Below, piece by piece: positions 34,675 to 42,030 of a stretch of 64,000 bases of DNA. The stretch is from positions 3,410,001-3,474,000 of the forward strand of contig NZ_AP031497.1 in assembly GCF_042853465.1 (NCBI RefSeq), given 5' to 3'. Source of the stretch: Simiduia litorea (GTDB lineage: Bacteria; Pseudomonadota; Gammaproteobacteria; Pseudomonadales; Cellvibrionaceae). Every line of letters begins with the position of its first letter. Position 1 is the stretch's first letter. The notes beneath the pieces were generated by a model. It did no database searches, was not told the DNA's origin, and saw only the letters and a program-made list of their open reading frames with translations. The translations under genes and the position numbers were made by a program.

Positions 34675-34806
34675 AGTGACCTCGGGGCTAAAAGACAGAC
34701 GGCGGATATTTTAGCGGCCGGACTCCCGAAGCGCTACGCTTATACCTAGCAATGCTGTAAACAACCGTAAGTACTACCCTGAAGTTACCACCCAAGAGGA
34801 GCTAGT

Positions 34807-35715
34807 GTGGCTATACACAATCCAGAAACACTGGTGAAATATGTTAGCGTCGACACCGCATTACACATTTTAAACAGCCAATCTATGCGCTGGAGCGCAC
34901 CGCATTTGTTTAAAGACCCGTTTGAGCTAAACCATCTGTCAGGGCTCAGCTTCGATCCACAAGCGATATTAGGGGCCGCCATTCAAGCGGCAAACGCCAT
35001 GATCTTTGCCAAGGATGAACCCCGAGGCACTGCACCCCTCACGGTGGTCATTCGCCGCTGGCGCGACGAAGAGCGGTTTCAATCGCCCGATGAGGCACTT
35101 GAGGTGCTTAGAGAGCTGCTCTCGCAAATGGTCGACAATCGCTTACAACTACTCGACCAGCTTATGGTTGACTGGCGCAAATTCTGCCGCACGCTACGTA
35201 TCTGTAGCCTATCGGCGAAGCCAGATAACGTCGCAGCGTGGACGCACTTCGCCGACAATCACCGCGGTGTTGCCATTCGCTTGCAGTGCGGCGAATTTAC
35301 CTCGCTGCCCAAGCCTCAACAGGTCATCTACCGGCCCACTAGGCCGGAAATCACCAGCATGAAGGAGCAGCTAGATGTGGTGCTCACCAACCAAGCGTTT
35401 AATGCTCAGGAATATTTCTTCGATAAATTCACCAGTAAATCACTGCACTTTGCATCAGAGGCTGAGTGGCGATGTTTTCGGCAAGTTAAAGATGAAGTAG
35501 GTGCGGAAGCTAAACCCGAGAGCGAGTGGTACGAAGACGTTAAATTTGAGCGCAACGACGTGACCGCAGTGTATTTCGGCGCCCAAACAGACCCGAAAGC
35601 CATGCGCCAGATTTATACCCTCATCAAAGAAAAATATAATCAGGCAAAAGTTTTTCAGGCAAAGCCCGCGATAGGTAAATACGAAATTGAATTTAACCGC
35701 ATCACCAACGGTTAG
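34807..35715 (+). CDS. DUF2971 family protein (second, divergent copy)
   Basis: 302-residue soluble protein with the DUF2971 layout: KYVSVDTALHILNSQSMRWSAPHLFKDPFELN (family start, D-P-F-E motif), RICSLSAKPDNVAAWTHFADNHRGVAIRL (the C-x-S-x(5)-N-x-x-x-W-x-H-x-A-x-x-H-x-G core), and EAEWRCFR. It differs from the 5226-5882 copy in length and has a 70-residue insertion between the first motif and the core. GTG start with GAGGAG at good spacing. Isolated gene between pyrB and exonuclease I. Function unknown; relation to AbiGi-type proteins is only by family. Confidence 0.75.
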   Translation: MAIHNPETLVKYVSVDTALHILNSQSMRWSAPHLFKDPFELNHLSGLSFDPQAILGAAIQAANAMIFAKDEPRGTAPLTVVIRRWRDEERFQSPDEALEVLRELLSQMVDNRLQLLDQLMVDWRKFCRTLRICSLSAKPDNVAAWTHFADNHRGVAIRLQCGEFTSLPKPQQVIYRPTRPEITSMKEQLDVVLTNQAFNAQEYFFDKFTSKSLHFASEAEWRCFRQVKDEVGAEAKPESEWYEDVKFERNDVTAVYFGAQTDPKAMRQIYTLIKEKYNQAKVFQAKPAIGKYEIEFNRITNG

Positions 35716-35821
35716 GTATTGACGGGAGAGTGGTTGCCGCAAACCGCTCTCCATTCGCCAACGTCCACCTGGACCAAGCCATCAAACCAAGCTCAAGTCT
35801 TCCTATAAGCCGCGATATTCA

Positions 35822-37237
35822 TTAAGCCAAAGACGCGCCGTAAGCGTCCAGCTCACGCAAAATCATTTGATTGCGCTCGGTTTGATTCGGCTGCTGTGCC
35901 AACTCGGCGATACGGTCGAAATAGGCATCCAGCACGATACCGGCGCCCTGCGCTGGCTCGGTTAAGCGCATGTAGCACTGCTCTTCCCACTCAAACTGCT
36001 CCTCTTCGCTCAAGGTGTGAAAAAAATGTCGCGCGCGATAGCGCATTAACAATGCGTTTAAACGCTGATCTTTGAACTGGATGTTCGCTAGAAATTCGGG
36101 CGCACTGTCGCGTACCTGCTGCATTAACGGCTTGTCTTCATTGGGTAGAAAGCCTTGATACAGTTGCTGTTCAGGGTCACTATTGGGAGCAAAATCGTTT
36201 TGGCTGAACACCTCGCGCAGCACGCTATTGAGATCGGCGTTGCGCAACATGGCCCAATGTCGCTCGCACAGAGCGCGGTCAATATGTAACCGATTAGCCA
36301 CTGACTCGGTGAGCATGGAGAGCGGTGCGAGCATCGGGCTTTTATTGGCGTGTACCAGCTTGAGCGGAATACGCGCGGCACCTTGTGGCAAATCTGCGTC
36401 GGCACAAAATACTCTAGCGCGAATGTCGGCGGCGTTTAAATTCATCAACGGCGTTGGATCAACAGCCAAATTATAAACAATAATGGCATTCTTATTAATG
36501 GGATGCGGCGCTAACGGCATTACCAACGCACTGCAACCCTGAGCTGCGGGAAAGCGCGACGACACGTGCAACAATGGCTTTTTATTGATCCAATCAAATT
36601 GCTGCTGAACAGCATCTTTCAAACGTAAACCGTAGGCGTAATCGTATAGCTTTGGCTGCTTGGTTTTAATTAAACGCGCCAAGGCAATGGTGGCATACAC
36701 ATCTGACAGTGCATCGTGCGCAGCGTCGTGTAGCAAGTGATTGGCGCGCGCCAAATCCTCCAACTTAAAACTTGGACTGCCGTCCTCTTTGACCGGCCAC
36801 TCAATGCCGTCTGGCCTTAGTGCATAGGTCATGCGCACAACATCGATGAGATCCCAACGGGAATTGCCGTTTTTCCACTCGCGCTCGTAGGGATCGTAAA
36901 AATTGCGGTATAAGGTGTAGCGAGTGACCTCGTCGTCAAACCGTAAACTGTTATAACCTACGCCACAGGTGCCCGGTTGACTAAATTCAGCGTGAATTTT
37001 GGCGATGAATTCCGGTTCGCTAATGCCCTCGGCCAAGGCTTTTTGTGGGGTGATGCCAGTAATCAAGCAGGCTTCTGGGTGCGGCAATAAGTCGCACGTG
37101 GGCTTGGCGTAAAACATCAGTGGCTCGCCAATAACATTCAGATCTTCGTCTGTCCGCACCCCCGCAAATTGCGCCGGCCTATCTTGTGCGGGGTTTGCAC
37201 CCCAAGTTTCATAGTCATGCCAAAAGAGGCTATTCAT
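35822..37237 (-). CDS. sbcB: Exodeoxyribonuclease I
   Basis: 471-residue 3'-5' single-strand DNA exonuclease for recombination and mismatch repair. The start FWHDYETWGANPAQDRPAQFAGVRTD carries the first DEDD residues; GYNSLRFDDEVTRYTLYRNFYDPY and HDALSDVYATIALARL give the others, followed by the SH3-like and C-terminal parts. The start at ATG 37237 matches family N-termini; the longer frame to 37417 would overlap the carbonic anhydrase gene and adds unrelated residues. Confidence 0.95.
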   Translation of the reverse strand: MNSLFWHDYETWGANPAQDRPAQFAGVRTDEDLNVIGEPLMFYAKPTCDLLPHPEACLITGITPQKALAEGISEPEFIAKIHAEFSQPGTCGVGYNSLRFDDEVTRYTLYRNFYDPYEREWKNGNSRWDLIDVVRMTYALRPDGIEWPVKEDGSPSFKLEDLARANHLLHDAAHDALSDVYATIALARLIKTKQPKLYDYAYGLRLKDAVQQQFDWINKKPLLHVSSRFPAAQGCSALVMPLAPHPINKNAIIVYNLAVDPTPLMNLNAADIRARVFCADADLPQGAARIPLKLVHANKSPMLAPLSMLTESVANRLHIDRALCERHWAMLRNADLNSVLREVFSQNDFAPNSDPEQQLYQGFLPNEDKPLMQQVRDSAPEFLANIQFKDQRLNALLMRYRARHFFHTLSEEEQFEWEEQCYMRLTEPAQGAGIVLDAYFDRIAELAQQPNQTERNQMILRELDAYGASLA

Positions 37238-37326
37238 TTGGTTTAACCCGCAGTTCATTTTCAACGCTATGATAGCGCAATTAACTTGGGATATACTTCG
37301 TCGAACTTGAGCTATTCGATTGAAAA

Positions 37327-37971
37327 ATGACCAAATTAGATAATCTATTCGACAAAAATCACAATTGGGCCGAAGCGATAAAAGCGGAAGACCCAGATTT
37401 CTTTCTAAAACTCTCACAACAACAGGAGCCCGATTACCTTTGGATTGGTTGCTCCGACAGCCGAGTACCCGCGAACGAAATCGTTGGTTTAATGCCCGGC
37501 GAGCTATTCGTACACAGAAATGTGGCTAATGTGGTATTGCACACCGATATCAATTGCCTATCGGTGATTCAGTATGCCGTCGATGTGCTCAAAGTTGATC
37601 ACATTATGGTGGTGGGCCACTATGGCTGCGGTGGCGTGCGCGCCGCCCTGCAGAATCAACAACTGGGCGTCATCGATTTATGGATTCGTAACATTCGCGA
37701 TATTTATTACGCTCACCGTGCCCACATCGAATCTTACCCCACCGAAAAAGAACGCGTAGACCGTTTGTGTGAGCTCAACGTCATGCAACAGGTACAACAA
37801 GTGAGCCGCACCAACGTGGTACAAAATGCTTGGGCACGAGGTCAATCGCTCTCCGTACACGGGTGGATTTACGGCGTTTCCGACGGCTTACTGAAAGATC
37901 TAATTGAACCCATTACCGGTGTCGATCAAATCCCCGATCAATATAGAGTCTTCAAACTAACACCCACCTAA
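37327..37971 (+). CDS. can: Beta-class carbonic anhydrase
   Basis: 214 residues, interconverts CO2 and bicarbonate. Zinc ligands Cys in GCSDSRVPANE and His-x2-Cys in HYGCGGVRAAL are present, with the Asp-Arg dyad. Closely matches Can of Escherichia coli in length and motifs. Divergent from exonuclease I with 89 bp between start codons; weak ribosome binding site. Confidence 0.95.
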   Translation: MTKLDNLFDKNHNWAEAIKAEDPDFFLKLSQQQEPDYLWIGCSDSRVPANEIVGLMPGELFVHRNVANVVLHTDINCLSVIQYAVDVLKVDHIMVVGHYGCGGVRAALQNQQLGVIDLWIRNIRDIYYAHRAHIESYPTEKERVDRLCELNVMQQVQQVSRTNVVQNAWARGQSLSVHGWIYGVSDGLLKDLIEPITGVDQIPDQYRVFKLTPT

Positions 37972-37983
37972 TTTGATACGGGC

Positions 37984-38385
37984 TTAGTCTTTTACCAACA
38001 CGCGATCGGCACCGGTAAACTCCGGTGCCTGAATCGACAAGACTTTTAACGGTGTTTCTGACGTCACCTGTACGCCATGTACGCGCCCCTCAGGTACATG
38101 TAAAAAATCACCCGGCCCGATTGCTACCGTCTTGTCGCCCAGACGCATCAACCCCTGCCCTTCAAGTACATAAATAGACTCGCTATGATGTTGGTGAATA
38201 TGATTCGGCACAGCGTCTCGAATAAATATGACAAACGTCGAACTATGCTTATCACTGGCTAAGGTTATCACCTCAATATTTGTCACACCACTGGGCTCTA
38301 GGCCAAGTAGGTTTTCCTTGGCACCAGCAGCCATGGCTAACAACCATGCCGCAAATGCCAACAGCAATGTTCTTGCAGACCTCAT
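37984..38385 (-). CDS. Exported cupin-domain protein
   Basis: 133 residues with a signal peptide (about 1-22, AAG-A) and one cupin barrel: PNHIHQHHSESIYVLEGQGLMRLGD is motif 1 with three metal-binding-type histidines and Glu, and GDFLHVPEGRVHGVQV is motif 2. A metal site is likely but the reaction is unknown. ATG 38385 has a GAGGAAA site; an earlier ATG at 38412 is not favoured. Convergent with can, 12 bp apart. Confidence 0.8.
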   Translation of the reverse strand: MRSARTLLLAFAAWLLAMAAGAKENLLGLEPSGVTNIEVITLASDKHSSTFVIFIRDAVPNHIHQHHSESIYVLEGQGLMRLGDKTVAIGPGDFLHVPEGRVHGVQVTSETPLKVLSIQAPEFTGADRVLVKD

Positions 38386-38569
38386 CCCGTTTTCCTCGCG
38401 CTTGAAGCACATTAATTACGGCCTTCACCAAGACCCGTTTTAAAAGCCAAAAAGGTGCCACCAGATATATTACACGGAGCATACAGTGTTCATATTTCCT
38501 GCACAAAACCGCAACACAAGTTGCATAGGCTAGGTGCTCCTAAACTCAACACTTGGCCCAGGTATTCAC

Positions 38570-39901
38570 ATGAACCGTTTACAACGACAGATCACGCTCG
38601 CATCAATACTCATGTCACTCATACTCACCCACGCCGTAAATGCCGCAAGCAGCTCCAACCAACAAGAGATGAGTCATGCGCAGCACAATGCCACTGCAGC
38701 ACATCGCGCTAAATCGCGGCCACTGCCGATTTCTCTCGGCCCTAGACCCTACTTTTTAGTACAGGACATGGACCCATCGCCACTCAAAACCAAACTTGAA
38801 CATTGCGCCAATAGCCGTAGGACATTTCGCAGCTCCGATTTTTCCATTGGTCACCGCGGCGCCGCACTGCAATTTCCAGAACACACCAAAGAATCCTACA
38901 TAGCAGCGGCGCGAACTGGTGCCGGCATCATCGAATGCGACGTTACCTTCACCAATGACAAGGAACTGGTGTGCCGTCACTCCCAGTGCGATTTGCACTA
39001 CACCACGAATATTCTTGAGACCCCGCTAGCGAACAAATGCAGCCAACCCTTTAGCCCAGCCGAATACGACCCAGAAACCGGCGCATTGATAAAAGCGGCC
39101 AGCGCACAGTGCTGTACCTCTGATATCAGCTTGGCTGAATTCAAAACACTGAAGGGTAAAATGGAAGGCAGCAATGCACGCGCTACGAACGCACGGGATT
39201 ATTTGCAAGGCACACCGACTTGGCGCACAGACGCTTACGCAAGCCGCGGCACATTACTCTCTCACAAAGAAAGCATTCAGTTAATTCGCCAATTAGGTGC
39301 AAAATTTACGCCCGAACTTAAAACGCCAGAGGTAAACATGCCGTTCCAAGGCACTTACACGCAGGCCAATTATGCCCAACAAATGATTGATGAATACCGC
39401 GCCGCCGGTATATCACCGCGACAAGTATTCCCGCAATCTTTTAGTTTAGCCGATATAAAATATTGGCTGACGCACGAGCCTGCCTTCGGCAAACAAGCTG
39501 TCTATCTCGACGGTCGCTACGACGACCCAAGCTTTGATCACAATAACGAATTAACCCACAACCCCAGCATGGCAGCACTAAAAGCCAGCGGTGTTAACAT
39601 CATCGCACCGCCCATGTGGATGCTGTTGAGTGTCGACGATAACGCCAACATCGTACCCAGTCAGTACGCCAAGCTCGCGCAAAACGCCAAACTCGACATT
39701 ATCACTTGGACCTTCGAGCGCTCGGCGCCACTGAATAACGATGGCGCTTGGTATCACCAAAGTACCGATGCGGTAATCGACAAAGATGGCGACAAATACG
39801 AAAGCCTGCACGTATTGGCAACACAAGTCGGTGTCAAAGGTGTTTTTTCAGACTGGCCCGCAAGTGTTAGCTTTTATGCAAACTGCATGAACAAATACTA
39901 A
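38570..39901 (+). CDS. Periplasmic glycerophosphodiester phosphodiesterase
   Basis: 443-residue exported GDPD: signal peptide at about residues 1-26, then FSIGHRGAALQFPEHTKESYIAAARTGAGIIECDV, the H-R-G and E-x-D metal/catalytic motif, and CRHSQCDLHYTTN. TIM-barrel closing motifs TPELKTPEVNMPF and VFSDWPASV follow. Cleaves glycerophosphodiesters to glycerol-3-phosphate plus alcohol. Several Cys pairs (RHSQC, NKCSQ, AQCC) suggest disulfides. Longer than GlpQ (about 358) owing to insertions. Start chosen at the signal peptide Met. Confidence 0.88.
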   Translation: MNRLQRQITLASILMSLILTHAVNAASSSNQQEMSHAQHNATAAHRAKSRPLPISLGPRPYFLVQDMDPSPLKTKLEHCANSRRTFRSSDFSIGHRGAALQFPEHTKESYIAAARTGAGIIECDVTFTNDKELVCRHSQCDLHYTTNILETPLANKCSQPFSPAEYDPETGALIKAASAQCCTSDISLAEFKTLKGKMEGSNARATNARDYLQGTPTWRTDAYASRGTLLSHKESIQLIRQLGAKFTPELKTPEVNMPFQGTYTQANYAQQMIDEYRAAGISPRQVFPQSFSLADIKYWLTHEPAFGKQAVYLDGRYDDPSFDHNNELTHNPSMAALKASGVNIIAPPMWMLLSVDDNANIVPSQYAKLAQNAKLDIITWTFERSAPLNNDGAWYHQSTDAVIDKDGDKYESLHVLATQVGVKGVFSDWPASVSFYANCMNKY

Positions 39902-39910
39902 TACGGTAAA

Positions 39911-40237
39911 TTAATTAGCCATCCGAATCGCACTAAAACCTTCGTAGCCGTTAAGTTCACACACACCATTAGCATGTAACTCAACGGCTCTATTATGTAA
40001 CAGCGCCTGTAATAGACTGTGGTATATCAGGTTATAGCCTGGTGAAGAAAAATCTAAATAGAAGGTATCTTTACTTTTGCAACTATTCTTATCCAGCGCC
40101 AACCGCACTATAATCACTTGCTGCGTTGAGGCCGTCAGCGCTAATATTTTCGCACTTTTGGTCCAGCCAGACGCCATGACATTTGACGAAAATACAGTCA
40201 AAAAAAGCATCGGAACTAAGTAAAAATATCTGGTCAT
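39911..40237 (-). CDS. Hypothetical secreted protein, 108 aa
   Basis: Signal peptide (about residues 1-21, cleavage MAS) and a short beta-rich mature domain with two Cys (KNSCKSKD and NGVCELNGYEGF) that could form a disulfide. ATG 40237 has AAGGA at 6 nt; the longer frame to 40315 is not favoured. No family recognised with confidence. Converges on the GDPD gene with a 9-bp gap. Confidence 0.6.
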   Translation of the reverse strand: MTRYFYLVPMLFLTVFSSNVMASGWTKSAKILALTASTQQVIIVRLALDKNSCKSKDTFYLDFSSPGYNLIYHSLLQALLHNRAVELHANGVCELNGYEGFSAIRMAN

Positions 40238-40366
40238 ACATGCATCCTTGATCAATTTTTTACCAACCATGAATAGACACAACACACCAAGTAAACCAAC
40301 AATCCCACAGTACATACCAATAATGTCAGAACATTAATACCCTGACTTACAGAATCGCGCTGAGTA

Positions 40367-41326
40367 CTAACCTTCAAGCAAAGATTGGTTGAAAAGCACA
40401 AACCTTGCGTCTCGTTGTGGGTTGGTGTCATAAATAATCACGTACGTATCATTTGCGTTCTCTTCTGGCACGCTTACCGTGAACGCGTGACGCAGTATTT
40501 CTAGCAGATGCTTGCCCGCAGACAAAGGAATTTCCGCATAATACTGCCCTTCGCCCCAATACTCCAAATCAATGTTGAGCTCACGATTCACGACCACTTC
40601 AAACGCTTGCCCATGCTCAGGTCGGGCTCTATCAGCTTGTTTCGTTAACTCACGCAAGCGCTGCATTTCTGCCCGCGCCTCTTTTTGTTGCTGACTAAGT
40701 AATGGCGTTTGCCTTACGTATGTTAATGGTGATTCCGAACGAGCAATATCGGCCGCCAGCGCAGCCGATGTCATAACTTCTATTTCACCGGTAGCTGCGA
40801 ATGACATTGCTTCCTCGTCAATGCTCGGCACTAGAGCTGATAATTTTTGCTCGCGTTGAGCTTGCGCTGCTTGCCGTATAACTTGTTTTCGCAAACTTGC
40901 CACAAGCGTTTGCTGGCGGGCAATAAAGCTCCGGTGCTCAACGATGGCGTTTTGAATTCTACTACGCTTTTTTTCAATTCGATGTAAACGAGCCTGGCGA
41001 CTCTCAAGGCCTTGCTCGGCTAACGCCAAGCTTCGCTGTGCTAGTTCACGTTGGGTGGCACTTTGCGTGTCCACACTTTCCAATTTTACCCGAGCATCAA
41101 CAACATCAGCCATGGCTTGGTCCAACCGATCGCGAGCGTCTACTTCACTCTCGTTACAACTACGCAATTGCGCTTGAAGTCCATCTAGACTTGCCTGCTT
41201 GTTGCTGAGTAACGTGGACTGCTTCTGCAGGTGTGCTTCGAGTGTTACTGCCATTGCGTTGGCTGAGCCCAACAACAGTACTAAAATGAACACTACAAGG
41301 GAGCGAGACACATTCAATGACAACAT
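40367..41326 (-). CDS. Secreted coiled-coil protein, 319 aa
   Basis: Signal peptide (about residues 1-26, ANA-M). Residues about 30-160 form a long heptad-rich helical region (LLSNKQASLDGLQAQL, then repeated Q/E/R-rich heptads to LRKQVIRQAAQAQREQ). A second short helix follows near 205-230. The last 80 residues are a beta-type domain (FEVVVNRELNIDLEYWGEGQYYAEIPLSAGKHLLEIL) ending DARFVLFNQSLLEG. Cell-envelope scaffold or adaptor is a guess from architecture. No family recognised. Confidence 0.65.
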   Translation of the reverse strand: MLSLNVSRSLVVFILVLLLGSANAMAVTLEAHLQKQSTLLSNKQASLDGLQAQLRSCNESEVDARDRLDQAMADVVDARVKLESVDTQSATQRELAQRSLALAEQGLESRQARLHRIEKKRSRIQNAIVEHRSFIARQQTLVASLRKQVIRQAAQAQREQKLSALVPSIDEEAMSFAATGEIEVMTSAALAADIARSESPLTYVRQTPLLSQQQKEARAEMQRLRELTKQADRARPEHGQAFEVVVNRELNIDLEYWGEGQYYAEIPLSAGKHLLEILRHAFTVSVPEENANDTYVIIYDTNPQRDARFVLFNQSLLEG

Positions 41327-41458
41327 CCTATTCCCCGCGGCTGGTACATTAAAAAGTACATTGTACGCAAGTAAATAAAAATGTGTTTACTGGGTATTTA
41401 AAGTGTGATCCGGTTAGTTTTTTATATCCAGCGGGAGGCTGAGTATTTCTGCTGGCCC

Positions 41459-42028
41459 TCACCAACCTTTATCAATCCTAGATCTAGCCATTTCCCTTTG
41501 CCAAGCCCATGCCAAGCGCGCCACTACAACCACCAAGACCGACGCCAACACCGGCAACCAAACTAACCGCAACTCAGAATACAAAACATCGGCACCACGG
41601 GCAGTAAGGAAATTCTTCAAGCCAATGGGCGACACCTCGATGACCTGCCACGGTAAAAAGTAACGGCTATCATCGATGGGCCAGGCCAAGGCGACGCCCA
41701 AGCCGCCGTTTGTCAGCGCATCAAGTAACGCATGCGACGCAACACTGACGCAGAGGAAAAGAAAAATCGTCAATCCTTTAGCCTGAAAATAACGCCGAGC
41801 CATAGCGCCAAGTAAACCCACCATAAAGGAAAAAACGAAAGAGTGGGTAAACCCTCTATGACCTAAAATATCTTGGTAGGGAATACCTAACTGAAACGCA
41901 ATCACATCGGCGTCGGGCAATATACTGGCCACACAACCCCAAAAACACAAATGCCAGGAGATATGCTGACGCCCCGCCATGACGGTTAACGCCACCGGTA
42001 TGAGTGCATGGGTCAAAATCGTTGCCAT
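41459..42028 (-). CDS. YdjM-type membrane-bound metal-dependent hydrolase
   Basis: 189 residues with four to five membrane segments and the YdjM family motifs: THALIPVAL, LPDADVIAFQLG (D-x-D), HRGFTHSFVFS and SHALLDALTNGG. These His/Asp clusters define the family, which is annotated as metal-dependent hydrolase though substrates are generally unknown. ATG lies 2 bp after the helicase stop, so the two genes are co-transcribed, which is an unusual pairing. Confidence 0.82.
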   Translation of the reverse strand: MATILTHALIPVALTVMAGRQHISWHLCFWGCVASILPDADVIAFQLGIPYQDILGHRGFTHSFVFSFMVGLLGAMARRYFQAKGLTIFLFLCVSVASHALLDALTNGGLGVALAWPIDDSRYFLPWQVIEVSPIGLKNFLTARGADVLYSELRLVWLPVLASVLVVVVARLAWAWQREMARSRIDKGW

Positions 42029-42030
42029 CG

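Noticed and set aside
37258..37417. Longer N-terminus for exonuclease I
   Set aside because: It would overlap the divergent carbonic anhydrase gene, and the added residues do not fit the family, which begins directly at the FWHDYET motif.
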